From Spisula solida (lineage: Eukaryota; Mollusca; Bivalvia; Venerida; Mactridae), in the NCBI GenBank assembly GCA_947247005.1, contig OX365944.1, positions 6,150,501 through 6,214,500 on the forward strand: a DNA stretch of 64,000 nucleotides, given 5' to 3'. Made by a program: the position numbers and the translations under genes. The notes below the pieces were generated by a model. The model had not been told where the DNA came from and made no database searches. It saw nothing but the letters and a program-made list of their open reading frames with translations. Positions 22,154 to 33,596 of this stretch are shown in pieces (the first letter of the stretch is position 1; every line of letters starts with the position of its first letter).

Positions 22154-22798
22154 CAGTCAACTCTCGTTATCTCGAATTTCACGGGACCGTGGAAATTACT
22201 TCGACGTAACGAAAATTCGAGATAGAATTTTCGGCATCGAAGTTGCAAGTTATCCAGTTTCTGTCATTTTACGCCGCCATATTGTTACGGTCGTAAGAAC
22301 GACATATTCGTGAGAATTGCTTGTTGTGATATTTATGTATTCCTCCTCGAGAAAATGCATTTTATTTTAATTATTATTTTTACAAACAATTGTTCGAGAT
22401 GACATGTTTATTAATGTTAGTACGTAACACGAAGTTTTATGACATGTTTGCGCAAATTGTTGCAAACAAATATTTGTTCAACAATGGAAGGCGCGAAAAT
22501 TACAGGTAAATCGAAGATTTCAGACTGGCGAAGTGTGAAAAACATTCGACGCTAGTCGAATACAATCAGACTTCGACCCGACTTCGAGATGAACAATAGA
22601 TTTAAAGTGCAAATTGGTTAATCGGGACCAAAAAATAATTCGACATAACGAAAAATTCGAGCCGAATTCGAGCCGAAACTTCGAGATGGGTCTCGAGATT
22701 TCATATAGACAAAGAAGGAGAAAAATCGGGACTTGAACAAAACTTCGACATAACGGAAAATTCGATATAAGCGAGTTCGAGATAACGAGAGTTGACTG
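22154..22798. mobile_element. TA-flanked DNA element (645 bp) inserted in the 63-bp array
   Basis: CAGTCAACTCTCGTTATCTC (extending to 23 bp) starts the element and is perfectly inverted at its right end. TA occurs at both 22152-22153 and 22799-22800. The sequence joined across the insertion (GCATA + GTTGGC) matches intact units of the surrounding array, so the empty site is preserved. Subterminal TTCGACATAACG motifs recur. TA target and CAGT ends fit a pogo/Tigger or Tc1/mariner-type element; no transposase frame survives. Confidence 0.85.
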
Positions 22799-22975
22799 TA
22801 GTTGGCTTCAGAGGAACACCACAAACAGCAACATGGACATATTTGTGTCTTGCTTTGCATATAGTTGGCTTCAGAGGAACACCACAAACAGCAACATGGA
22901 CATATTTGTGTCTTGCTTTGCAAATAGTTGGCTTCAGAGGAACACTACAAACAGTAACTTCATTCACCTATCAAT
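22799..22975. repeat. Minisatellite, 63-bp unit, right part (about 3 copies)
   Basis: This continues the array left of 22154, with the same GTTGGCTTCAGAGGAACACC core. The last copy is truncated and diverged (AACACTACAAACAGTAAC). Confidence 0.9.
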
Positions 22976-23501
22976 AGTTTGCCCCATGGGGGGAAGCAGC
23001 GAGTAGAATCAGGGAAATTGAACAATCTTTCTTTTTTGGGGTTAAATTCCCTATCTTGAGAGTCAAACATTTTGTATAAATAGCCCGAGAGATAAAGAGA
23101 TGCTTGGTGTATCAAATGTCCCGCAATCTATAAATGAATTTGCTATATACACCCGCTAAAATCCAGCCAGTCTTGTTTCCATGGACCCGGAAGTATTTGG
23201 CATGTCAAATTCTCCCAAATCCGGAATGGTCTTCGGTCTAAAGTTCCCATGTATGCCAAAATATTAATAGAGACATAATCTGAATGCCTGCAGACACCCT
23301 CCCAGGCAAAATATTAATAGATGCATAATCTGAATGCCTGCAGACAGACTGTACAGTCAACACTTATTCGGGATCTCAACATTCCAGACAACAAAACCAT
23401 CATTTGGACCCTTCAAAACAGTAAATCTCGAGAAAATCTTTTAAACCTAGAGTAACTAAAACCATCTTATATTGATTGGACCTAGGGATTGGACCTAGGG
23501 A
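22976..23501. other. Unique sequence with a 50-bp duplication
   Basis: AAAATATTAATAGA with the following ATAATCTGAATGCCTGCAGA recurs at 23258 and 23308 (50-bp tandem duplication). Otherwise nothing is recognised. Confidence 0.5.
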
Positions 23502-23583
23502 CAAGTGCAGACATGGGCGAATGATAGACACATTTGGAGATCTCTGGAGATGGCCCTACGCACAAATCAGCGGGAAGAGGACT
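23502..23583 (+). pseudogene. Possible C-terminal remnant of a LINE ORF2 protein
   Basis: The plus strand reads QVQTWANDRHIWRSLEMALR, then a short acidic tail and TAA, followed by GTAAGTAACC-type sequence. Many non-LTR retrotransposon proteins end in a motif of the form W..A.DR..WR.L..AL, and this matches it. Upstream the frame is closed by stops and no reverse transcriptase is present, so only a 5'-truncated fragment would remain. The identification rests on a short motif. Confidence 0.35.
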
Positions 23584-23679
23584 AAGTAAGTAACCAGTAA
23601 CCAAAAATTAAACAATAGGCCTTAATCTTTTAAACAATATGCCTTTAAGGAACTAACATTTATCTTTTCTCTACAATAT

Positions 23680-24060
23680 GGGGGACAGCTGTGTCAGTGA
23701 CAGCAATAGGCAAGGCCCAGACCACTAAGTCACTTGAGGGACAGCTTGGCAAGTGACAGCAATACGCAAGGCCCAGAACACCAACACTTGAGGGACAGCT
23801 GGGCGGGTGACAGCAATAGGCAAGGCCCAGACCACCAACACTTGGGCGACAGCTGGGTGAGTGAAAGCAATAGGCAAGGGCCAGACCACCAACACTTGGG
23901 GTACAGCTGGGTGAGTGACAGCAATAGGCAAGGCCCAGACCACCAACACTTGGGGGGACAGCTGTGTGACTGACAGCAATAGGCAAGGCCCAGACCACCA
24001 ACACTTGGAGGGACAGCTGTGTGAGTGACAGCAATAGGCAAGGCCCAGACCACCAACACT
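23680..24060. repeat. Minisatellite, about 54-bp unit, 7 copies
   Basis: ACAGCAATAGGCAAGGCCCA with a following CACTTGGGGGACAGCTG-like part repeats with spacings of 53-56 bp caused by small indels. Three long minus-strand frames arise from the array and are not genes. Confidence 0.9.
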
Positions 24061-24312
24061 ATCACTGATGAACATCGTACATTTTTCCCTCTCAACCATT
24101 TCTACAAGACAGGAAATATGCAGCTGTGTTAAATATGCGTCTCTGAATACATATCAGCGTGAGGCTTTTAATAAAAACACCAAGATGAAAGGCAGAAAAT
24201 TGAGACTAATTTACAACAATTCAGCATCCATCGCTTTGCCTTACACTTAAATTTTGATGATAAAAATGCAATAATTCTAATTGTAACAGTCAGTGGTTTA
24301 TAAGAAGATGAC

Positions 24313-25085
24313 TAGAGGGCCATGGCTGCCTTAAACTGCTCTACTGAACACCTTTATGATCAAATAGAGGGCCATTGCTGCCTTTTACTGCTCTACTGAA
24401 CACCTTTATGATCAAATAGAGGGCCATGGCTGCCTTATACTGCTCTACTGAACACCTTTTAGGATCAAATAGAGGACCATGGCTGCCTTATACTGCACTA
24501 CTGAACACCTTTTAGGATCAAATAGAGGGCCATGGCTGCCTTATACTGCACTACTGAACACCTTTTAGGATCAAATAGAGGACCATGGCTGCCTTATACT
24601 GCACTACTGAACACCTTTTAGGATCAAATAGAGGACCATGGCTGCCTTATACTGCACTACTGAACACCTTTTAGGATCAAATAGAGGGCCATGGCTGCCT
24701 TATACTGCACTACTGAACACCTTTTAGGATCAAATAGAGGGCCATGGCTGCCTTATACTGCACTACTGAACACCTTTTAGGATCAAATAGAGGACCATGG
24801 CTGCCTTATACTGCACTACTGAACACCTTTTAGGATCAAATAGAGGACCATGGCTGCCTTATACTGCACTACTGAACACCTTTTAGGATCAAATAGAGGG
24901 CCATGGCTGCCTTATACTGCACTACTGAACACCTTTATGATCAAATAGAGGGCCATGGCTGCCTTATACTGCACTACTGAACACCTTTTAGGATCAAATA
25001 GAGGACCATGGCTGCCTTATACTGCTCTACTGAACACCTTTATGATCAAATAGAGGGCCATGGCTGCCTTACACTGCTCACCTAA
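24313..25085. repeat. Minisatellite, 53-bp unit, about 14 copies
   Basis: GGCCATGGCTGCCTTATACT plus CACTACTGAACACC and TTTTAGGATCAAATAGA repeats every 53 bp. The outermost copies carry TTTATGATC in place of TTTTAGGATC and GCTCTACTG in place of GCACTACTG, so the centre is more homogeneous than the edges. Confidence 0.95.
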
Positions 25086-25458
25086 GAACCAATAGGATCA
25101 AATTTGTACGACAATTTTTTTAAGGCTCATTTTAGGGCTCATTTGATTAAAATTGTAAAAGAACTGTTGGTAATTATTCAAGAAATGAAGCTACAGATGT
25201 TTCCTGAAGAATCGTAAGTAATTGCTATACTTCATAATTATACCTGCTTCTTTTAATACATTTGTGCCGCTCTGTTACCCTTTTTTACTGTTAAAATAAA
25301 CAGGTTTATCATATCCCACTTCCACAATACACGTCTTATAATAATTTTCTCTTATTCAAGGGATTAACTCTGGTACAACTACCGAAATCCATCCAAAAAC
25401 TACACCAAAAGAATGTTCCATTAAATATGTCAATAAATTTTGCCATACATTCATTTTA
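25086..25458. other. AT-rich unique sequence, nothing recognised
   Basis: No feature was recognised. Confidence 0.4.
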
Positions 25459-25540
25459 AAATACAATACAGATACTAAAATACAATACAGATTCTAAATT
25501 ACAATACAGATTCTAAATTACAATACAGATTCTAAAGCCC
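25459..25540. repeat. Short tandem repeat, about 19-bp unit, 4 copies
   Basis: TACAATACAGATTCTAAAT and close variants occur four times in a row. Confidence 0.75.
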
Positions 25541-25732
25541 CTCGACCTAATTAACCTGATCACCTTACCTTCATTATTATTCCTAATTTATTCTCTATAT
25601 TTAACTCCAATCTGTGTGTTCGTGAGTATTTATATGAATATGTAACAACAAACACTAATCTAGTGACAGAAGCTGTAAGACAATTTATTGTGGAAATTGA
25701 TACATTGTGCTGTTATATTCCATACAAGAAGC
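25541..25732. other. AT-rich unique sequence
   Basis: Nothing recognised. Confidence 0.4.
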
Positions 25733-26515
25733 TTGTAATATATTCATGCATAAAGTTTGAGGACCAAGTTAATGTAATATATTCATGCATAAAGTTTGAG
25801 GACCAAGTTAATGTAATATATTCATGCATAAAGTTTGAGGACCAAGTTAATGTAATATATTCATGCATAAAGTTTGAGGACCAAGTTAATGTAATATATT
25901 CATGCATAAAGTTTGAGGACCAAGTTAATGTAATATATTCATGCATAAAGTTGAGGACCAAGTTAATGTAATATATTCATGCATAAAGTTTGAGGACCAG
26001 GTTAATGTAATATATTCATGCATAAAGTTTGAGGACCAGGTTAATGTAATATATTCATGCATAAAGTTGAGGACCAAGTTAATGTAATATATTCATGCAT
26101 AAAGTTTGAGGACCAAGTTAATGTAATATATTCATGCATAAAGTTTGAGGACCAGGTTAATGTAATATATTCATGCATAAAGTTTGAGGACCAGGTTAAT
26201 GTAATATATTCATGCATAAAGTTTGAGGACCAAGTTAATGTAATATATTCATGCATAAAGTTTGAGGACCAAGTTAATGTAATATATTCATGCATAAAGT
26301 TTGAGGACCAAGTTAATGTAATATATTCATGCATAAAGTTTGAGGACCAAGTTAATGTAATATATTCATGCATAAAGTTTGAGGACCAAGTTAATGTAAT
26401 ATATTCATGCATAAAGTTTGAGGACCAAGTTAATGTAATATATTCATGCATAAAGTTTGAGGACCAAGTTAATGTAATATATTCATGCATAAAGTTCGAG
26501 GACCAGGTTAATAGC
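25733..26515. repeat. Minisatellite, 39-bp unit, about 20 copies
   Basis: ATATATTCATGCATAAAGTT plus TGAGGACCAAGTTAATGTA repeats with very little drift. Two units (near 25940 and 26060) lack one T (AAAGTTGAGG) and shift the frame, ending an otherwise continuous 13-residue period. GACCAGG replaces GACCAAG in a minority of units. Open frames on both strands follow from the multiple-of-three period. Confidence 0.95.
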
Positions 26516-26533
26516 ACTACAATCCTTATCATG

Positions 26534-26770
26534 CAGTCATGTGACATATAATGCAGATACTAAATTTTGAAACAAAATGCTTCAATAATTCATCAGTCAT
26601 GTGACGCAAGGCAGATACTAAATTTTGAAACAAAATGCTTCAATAATTCATCAGTCATGTGACGCAAGGCAGATACTAAATTTTGAAACAAAATGCTTCA
26701 ATAATTCATCAGTCATGTGACGCAAGGCAGATACTAAATTTTGAAACAAAATGCCTCAATAATTCATCGT
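26534..26770. repeat. Tandem repeat, 58-bp unit, 4 copies
   Basis: TCAGTCATGTGACGCAAGGC recurs at 26593, 26651 and 26709, preceded by a diverged copy at about 26534. The units also contain ACTAAATTTTGAAACAAAAT. Confidence 0.9.
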
Positions 26771-27104
26771 ATTGATGAGTATTTTGAGAATTCATCCTTT
26801 GTTACAAAGCCATAGTGACAATCTAGACAGCATCAAAGTTTCAATTATTTATTTTATCAAGAACAATTGACATTTAGTTCAATAAACTTGGTAAATTATT
26901 TGACAAAAGTACATGTTATTGGTTTCTGTTATGTTTTTAATTCATATAAGTTGTAATTTGTAAGTGAATGTGCACTTTTGTGTTAGCCAGTCACGCCTGT
27001 GTCATATCAGCTGCGAAATGTTTTGCTTACACGTGGCATGAATATAGCAGGAATATCGCTGTATCAGCAAATCGCCAGCAAACCACAGGCCAAGCCGCGC
27101 AAAA
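26771..27104. other. AT-rich unique sequence, nothing recognised
   Basis: No feature was recognised. Confidence 0.4.
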
Positions 27105-27275
27105 TACTGAGTAAAGCCTTTATTTGCCAGTCAGCTTTCAGCCTTTATTTGCCAGTCAGCTTTCTGCTGAAACATGGCAGGCATATGTGTGCCTCCATCC
27201 AGATTTGAACCTGGATCGCCAGATTAGTGCTAAATGTGGCCTGGGTCGCCAGATTAGTGCTAAATGTGGCCAGAA
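27105..27275 (-). mobile_element. tRNA-derived SINE with two internal tandem duplications
   Basis: On the minus strand it carries a B-box-like CCAGGTTCAAATCTGG and shares its body (CAGAAAGCTGACTGGC, AGGCACAC) with 14185-14300. Within the tRNA part a 30-bp block is duplicated (CGCCAGATTAGTGCTAAATG at 27217 and 27247). In the body a 25-bp block is duplicated (GCCTTTATTTGCCAGTCAGC at 27116 and 27141). Confidence 0.6.
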
Positions 27276-27376
27276 CTTGATAAGTCATACAATCTTGTAA
27301 AAGTGCTACTCAACAAAATATCCAAGTCTGTCTATATACATGTATATCCTATATTTATTGGAAACAACTCATCAGC

Positions 27377-27535
27377 CTACTCGTTATTTCGTGAAATTAT
27401 TTCCCTTTGCACGCTTAAACATAGATTATCAAGTTCAAAATGAAATCTAGCTAAAATTGGAACAAAGTTATGAAGTTTGATTGATAAAATAATAATTATC
27501 TAGTCCGTAGCCAAACTACAAATACCCTAGGACTG
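27377..27535. repeat. Dispersed repeat A, copy 1
   Basis: ATTCCCTTTGCACNC-type sequence, ATCTAGCTAAAATTG and TTATCTAGTC.G.TAGCCA match 49475-49625 in the same order with moderate divergence. It is immediately followed by dispersed repeat B. Confidence 0.65.
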
Positions 27536-27640
27536 ATATTGCACGATTTGCTCGCAGAAATTGATATATTCAACGCAAGAACCTTGTAATATATTCATGC
27601 ATACAGGTCAGGATCATGTCAAATTCTCTGTGCTATACAC
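27525..27640. repeat. Dispersed repeat B, copy 2
   Basis: GATATTGCACGATTTGCTCG and the ~100 bp after it match 15465-15590. Here it abuts repeat A, whereas the other copies of A and B occur apart. Confidence 0.7.
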
Positions 27641-28223
27641 CTCGGTCGTCATCTAACACGTAATACTCTTCACTTAGGAAAACATACAACCATAGTTAAT
27701 TTTAAATATAGAAAAGATGACAGCTACAAAATTATGCTAACAGAAGGTTGAGGATCAAGTTATAATCTTCACACTGTAACAGCATAGCACCAACATCTTA
27801 CGCTCAGGAGAGCTATAAAGTCACGCATGTTCTATGTCTGAATGATTTTTTTCAAAAGGTATAATTATTTTGTCTGAAAATTGTACACTTGTTAATTAAG
27901 TATAATTCTACAAAGTTTAAACACATTCCATCAGCTAATAAGAAAGTTATAGAAGTTAGGAATGGGTGAAATGTCTAGTCTAATAATACAGCCTTCTTTC
28001 AGTGTAATGCTAAAAGTTGAAAGTCAATATTCTGGGAGTGCTTGGGAAAGAAGTCCTCTCACAAGACAATGCATGGTGAAGTAAGCATTATTTAATAATC
28101 CAAGGGACCTAACTCTGGTTAAATGCCCTAATAATAGCAGTAATAGTATGTAACTGTAGAAATGATGTTGTGACATATCGTAACATGTGCTTAACCTAAC
28201 GACGCTACAAGACTTAGTAATTC
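27641..28223. other. AT-rich unique sequence, nothing recognised
   Basis: No feature was recognised. Confidence 0.4.
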
Positions 28224-28451
28224 ATGTATTTGTTTCAAGAAGGTGCATCCCTGGCCTTTAATGTTCTACAATGTGAAGGACAACGTTTTAAGGGCCAGAC
28301 TGAAGGTATGAAAGCATCAAACATAGATTTTGCTAGAAGCTGTGAAATACTTGAAGAATACCCAAGTAATGCGATTTCAATTAACAAATTTGAAATAAAT
28401 AAGCAATGGCTCCCTGTGCTGAAAAATAAAGTTGATCAAGAAAGTGAATAG
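28224..28451 (+). CDS. Small ATG-initiated frame, 75 codons, unknown
   Basis: An ATG opens a 75-codon frame ending in TAG. Unlike most frames here it lies outside any array and has a balanced composition: a hydrophobic start, the acidic string SCEILEEYPSNA and a polar end. Inside it, CTGAAG|GTATGA resembles a donor and TTGTTTCAAG near 28240 resembles an acceptor, so an exon of about 65 bp within it is an alternative. I do not recognise the protein. A chance frame is more likely than a gene. Confidence 0.2.
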   Translation: MYLFQEGASLAFNVLQCEGQRFKGQTEGMKASNIDFARSCEILEEYPSNAISINKFEINKQWLPVLKNKVDQESE

Positions 28452-28454
28452 GGC

Positions 28455-28565
28455 CATACAATCATATCCAACCAATCAAAAGCCCTGAATTTGAAAGCAA
28501 TCATATCCAACCAATCAAAAGCCCGGAATCTGTAAGCAATCAACCAATCAAAACCATGGAATCTT
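28455..28565. repeat. Short tandem repeat, about 43-bp unit, 2.5 copies
   Basis: CAATCATATCCAACCAATCA with AAAGCCC.GAAT recurs, followed by a shortened third copy. Confidence 0.75.
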
Positions 28566-29803
28566 CCAATATCTCATGTTACATCTAAATAAAGCTAGAT
28601 GATTTTCTTCTAGACCAATATACAGAGATGCCATCTTTAAGAGGACATTTACTCCCAGCAAGACATTTGCGGTGCAAATTCTGCCGATGGTTCAATAATG
28701 CAGCAGACACAGGACAAAGTTTGCCAAAAATAATCTTAGATCGTCACGGCAACAAGTATTCCGTGAAAGCATACTGTCATAAAGCATGATACGTAACTCA
28801 ATCATACGTAATTGAGACAAGAAAATATGGGTAAAAGACAGTAAGGGGCTTGATGTATGCAGCAATTTATCTCACTAGAAGAAAAAGTATATTTCAGTTC
28901 AATTTTGAAGCGCCACCTATCATGTTTTATCGTAAAAACGAGAAGCATTATTGTGCCTTGTTTCTCCTTGTTTAGCATCATTAGCCAGACTACTGGTCAA
29001 TCAGTTTGTCTGAATGCTAGCACTTTTCTCACAAAATCATGATTTAATCTCAAATAACAAATACAAGCTCTCTTCAGGACAATCAATATAACTGTCTGGA
29101 ATAGACCGTCTGCTACAGGAGACAAATGACCTGTCCGGTTAGAGTTGCAGAAAATTGCTGGCAATCGAAGCAGGCAGATTGCCTGCTTTCATGAATTTAC
29201 ACAAGCATTATTCCTGTCAGTTTAGGATACTAAATGCTGCCATTTTGGATTAGCGTAATGGCTGGGATCACGATTTGGCTAATAGAAGGAAATGTCATTT
29301 GTTTCATTACTGTCCCAAAGCAGACGATAACAATGCAAATATTAAAGTTACTCGATCACGGTGTTTTTCCGCTACTGAGCGGATCTACACTTGTACAAAA
29401 TAGTGAAACCATAAAACTTGATAGAAAAATGTGACGACAAATTTGCATCAACTTGTATTAAATTTACATGAAATTTAGAAGAAAAACAACAAAACGAAAC
29501 CTTTAATGGGCTCGCACCATAGAAAATCAGGAAGAATTAAGCGGATTTAGCAAAGGATAAACTTTACTGTTTTTCAACTTAAGTTAACATGCTTTACATA
29601 GTAACGGTTGAGAAACGTAACTTTATTGAATAAGGCATCCAAAGATTCATCATTGAACAACAAGAAGCATCAATTGAGGCCATCAGATAATTGTCCTCTC
29701 TACGAAAACTACTTTCGTTTTACATAAAATGATCATTGAATTCAATCAAAAATGATCATTGAATTCCATCATTTAAATTCCTCATGTATCTATGTGTTCT
29801 TTT
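28566..29803. other. Unique sequence, nothing firm recognised
   Basis: AAATGATCATTGAATTC is duplicated near 29725-29765. On the minus strand an acceptor-like TTTTTCTTCTAG near 28876 precedes a short open frame, with nothing to confirm it. Confidence 0.35.
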
Positions 29804-30510
29804 TCAGGACAGTCACCTAGAACCAGAAGCCATAATGATGTTTTCAGGACAGTCACCTAGAACCAGAAGTCATAATGATGTTTTCAGGACAGTCACCTGG
29901 AACCAGAAGCCATAATGATGTTTTCAGGACAGTCACCTAGAACCAGAAGTCATAATGATGTTTTCAGGACAGTCACCTGGAACCAGAAGCCATAATGATG
30001 TTTTCAGGACAGTCACCTAGAACCAGAAGCAATAATGATGTTTTCAGGACAGTCACCTAAAACCAGAAGTCATAATGATGTTTTCAAGACAGTCACCTAG
30101 AACCAGAAGTCATAATGATGTTTTCAAGACAGTCACCTAGAACCAGAAGTCATAATGATGTTTTCAGGACAGTCACCTAGAACCAGAAGTCATAGTGATG
30201 TTTTCAGGACAAAGTCATAATGAGGTTTTCAGGACAGTCACCTAGAACCAGAAGTTATAGTGATGTTTTCAGGACAGTCACCTAGAACCAGAAGTCATAA
30301 TGATGTTTTCAGGACAGTCACCTAGAACCAGAAGTCATAATGATGTTTTCAGGACAGTCACCTAGAACCAGAAGCCATTATGATGTTTTCAGGACAGTCA
30401 CCTAGAACCAGAAGTCATAATGATGTTTTCAGGACAGTCACCTAGAACCAGAAGTCATAATGATGTTTACAGGACAGTCACCTAGAACCAGAAGTCATAA
30501 TGATGTCACT
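29804..30510. repeat. Minisatellite, 40-bp unit, about 17.5 copies
   Basis: GATGTTTTCAGGACAGTCAC plus CTAGAACCAGAAGTCATAAT repeats in exact 40-bp register, except for one internally deleted unit near 30205-30226. The first unit is preceded by TGTTCTTTTTCAGG. Every unit therefore carries a pyrimidine-AG string that resembles a weak 3' splice site. Confidence 0.95.
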
Positions 30511-31137
30511 GAAATACAGAATTGTAAGCTCCTATGTCTCATATAAATCAGCTGATTTGGTTTAAAAACAGTCTACAAGAATTGAAATAGCATCAATATG
30601 TTGGAACTTGACTGCAAGTACAACCAATATAACTAGCATCAAACTACTTCCAGTAACCCAGATATCACATTAATTTTATCATAAAATCAGCATTTTTTTC
30701 TGAAAGAGTGTATTCAGTTTAGGCACATAATACAACTGAAATAATATTGGGTTTCATGGTCCCTAATTACATTAAAAGCATGCTGTTTACCACATGGACA
30801 GATGGCCATAAAGTGATAATGAATATTCATTCATTCAATTGCCGGCCTGGGACTGTGTATAAATGTACTATGATACTGAGGTCAGGCCAACTAATACCCG
30901 AGTGTTTGACTTCTCCTTACAATGGAAGGGAGGTAACTCATTCTATCTATTGCATTCAGGGATGTTTTTCCAGCTTTAGAGATGGGACTTGTAAGCTTTG
31001 TACATGGGGGTGGGGGAATATTGTCATTTTGATGACATCAGAAACTGATTTTGCAGACATAGTGGTAATTTGTTTGGGAAAATTAAATGTATATATCACT
31101 TACATAAACTGCCAATAATAAACATTATTTGTAAACA
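30511..31137. other. Unique sequence with a non-convincing 123-codon frame
   Basis: The plus-strand frame at 30747-31118 has an ATG only if read from an alternative codon, no recognisable domain, and a GGAAGGGAGGTAACTC motif of the kind found in non-coding repeats here. I leave it uncalled. Confidence 0.4.
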
Positions 31138-31405
31138 CATTGGGCCTAAAATAAAATAATGTTTGTTTCCCCTTCCCCTACCTACCCGAAAAAAACGGCC
31201 CTACCCAAAATATTTTATTGCCCAAATTGAAATAATATTTCTTTTAATTACCATAAATATTGGGGATGATAATGTTATTTTGGTATGAAAGCTTGTTTCG
31301 TACTAGTAAATTTGGTACCTATTACAAATGTAGTTCTAAATGTAAGACTTGGTTTTCCCCTTAGGGTAGGGAAGGGATAACAAAAAATATTTTAAGTTCA
31401 GCCTT
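31138..31405. mobile_element. Inverted-repeat element, TTGGGCC ends (short form)
   Basis: TTGGGCCTAAAATAAAATAA, then TTTCCCCTTCCCCTACC at the left, is imperfectly mirrored by GGTAGGGAAGGGATAAC and TATTTTAAGTTCAGCC at the right. The same end pattern appears at 6789-7465. Confidence 0.5.
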
Positions 31406-32868
31406 GCACCCGATTACATCATCAACATAGTATGGGCACTATGGGGACCCAAGAGTGACACTAAAATGAACAACCCTTGTCTCAGATATCATAAAAAACA
31501 TAATGTCAGTACACATGAACGACCCTCACGTCATAATATCATAATTTTCATATCATAACCAACATATGAATGACCCTCGTATCAGATATCATATCATAAC
31601 CATCATAATGTCAGTACAAGCAGATTCCATCGGCAAGCAAATTCTTACAATCATCTTTATGTTATGAGAAACATATTAATGTAAAACGAACAATCTCGCA
31701 TTCAATGAAGACTTTAACTCATTCAAAATCATTCAACCAAACACCAATGTGTGACAGAAGGCTTTGATAGAAATCCATGTCAATTAAGAATGAAATCCAA
31801 GTGCAAGAAATTTTAGACAGAAGGACATATGGTGCAACAGGAAGAACAACGTCAATACATCACAACATATTCCTGACTTTATCGGTGCATACCATTGATA
31901 ATATGACAATACAATATTATGGTATGATTTCATCAGCTTGTCCTATTGTTCCACTGGTCACCAGTATTACAGTCATATGGAGACTATACATGGCAGTCAC
32001 ATTATCCTGGCACTAGGCAAACCAGCAGTTGATATACAAATATATCAACTAAACATAACAAATTTGGTATGTTACAGTCTGAAATTGAACCTTGAGCCTG
32101 TTGCCTAACCAAACCGCTACCAAGCGAGCACGTGCTCTGCTAGGAAACGGCTTGCTTCAAAGAAGTGCTATGTGTGGACGAAGCCAAGTCGTATTCAAAA
32201 CCGTTACGGAGAGCTTGGTTATCATACCAGGCCACTATTTTACTGGCAGTACGAAAACGTGACGTCAGTGAAACCACGGGGCAACGCGATTAATAATTAA
32301 ATTGTGTTTAGTGCATGGATAAACCCAAATACTAGCTTGAATCATCTTGGAACATAGGTTATTTCACCAAGACAAAGTGTGGGAACATCGTGTTAAATCA
32401 ATAGCTCTGGTGTTGGATAATTCTTAAGTTAACCAACTCAAACATGGTCTCTACATTCCCATTCTGGCCGTTATGAACGTCAAGGCGTTTCCTATCGTAA
32501 AGCCTATTTGTGTGATTTGACGACTGGCAACAACAGATGAAATTGAGTATTCCAATTCATCCTATTTTGTTCAGCTTAGTCCGGCATGGTACATGTATGA
32601 TTATACAGAATGAGGTTAGTGTCAGACTTGTATTTAGTGTAATAAGCGAAGCATATAGAAATGTTGTAAATTTACCAAATTTGATGACGTCAACAACGAC
32701 GTCGGGACTTGCCCCGTGGTCACTATGGGTACAATCTATAGAACAAGTTCCTCGCTTAACGGTCGGGCCAATTTCAATGAAACTTTGGATTTTAGCCGAA
32801 TAAAGATTTAGCTTCAACATATTAATGATTTGTTTACTTATCTTGCAAAATAAACTAGTAAATAGATG
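31406..32868. other. Unique sequence, degenerate repeats, possible tRNA-like scrap
   Basis: ACGACCCTC or ATGACCCTC with CAGATATCAT recurs three times in 31465-31620. On the minus strand at about 32092-32150, GGTAGCGGTTTGGTTAGG and GGTTCAATTTC look like A and B boxes of a decayed SINE head. The frames at 32537-32820 on both strands have no recognisable domain. Confidence 0.3.
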
Positions 32869-32898
32869 TGTCTACGTATTTTTTGAATGACCCTCGTA
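32869..32898. mobile_element. Solo mariner-like terminal repeat
   Basis: TGTCTACGTATTTTTTGAAT followed by GACCCTCGTA closely matches the right end of the mariner-like element at 15794-16821. No partner end was found nearby; a shorter ATGAATGACCCTCGTA near 31567 is in the same orientation. Confidence 0.5.
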
Positions 32899-33596
32899 TA
32901 AAGTTTATAAACTAGAAACCTGTGTACTACAGCCAACACGAGCTCAAGGAGCAATGCAAGGTTTCACTGTACATCTAAGATATATATATCAATACATTGG
33001 CTAAATGAACTTGAAACATTCCAAGTTATTAGTCACACAAAAAACTAGGAACCAGCCAAGTTATCATAATGAAATAATTCCTGATGTACGGGAATCAGCA
33101 TCAGTTTCAACCCCCCCCCCCCCTCCCAACCACACCCAGAATTTCTCGGAACAACCTATCTACTATCAGTTTACAGATAGGTTTCAGATATAATCAGAAC
33201 AAACACACCAAAAAATCATTTCCTAATTTTATATATACCTACAGGTGAGCATGATTAATACCATTATAAATAATAGATGTTAAACCTGACAACCCTCTGA
33301 AGCTACCTGTTGCTGAACCAAAATAAACCTCTCCCCCTCCCAAACTACCTGTAGCTGAACGAAAATAAACCTCTCTGTTAAGCCTCTTTCATTTCATTGG
33401 CTTTATAATATTTTCCTGTGTCTGATCTATGATAGGATATAAACAAAAAATCTCAACAAGAATTGTATTTTCTAGCAGAAAGATAAAAGTCTTAGACAAT
33501 GAGTCAGGGTAGAATAAGAACACCTGTTTTAAGTTTAGAATAAATAACTGGATATTTCTGAACACTGGAACAACAAGAGGGTCAAGACTGACCTAG
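32899..33596. other. Unique sequence with a C-tract
   Basis: A run of about 14 C residues lies at 33110-33123, and CCTCTCCCCCTCCCAAACTACCTGT-like sequence appears in two related short copies near 33300-33375. Nothing else is recognised. Confidence 0.45.

Noticed and set aside
30747..31118. 123-codon plus-strand frame
   Set aside because: No domain, no splice sites, and an internal non-coding repeat motif (GGAAGGGAGGTAACTC).
31567..32898. Complete mariner element bounded by the two GACCCTCGTA strings
   Set aside because: Both strings are in the same orientation, so they cannot be the two ends of one element.
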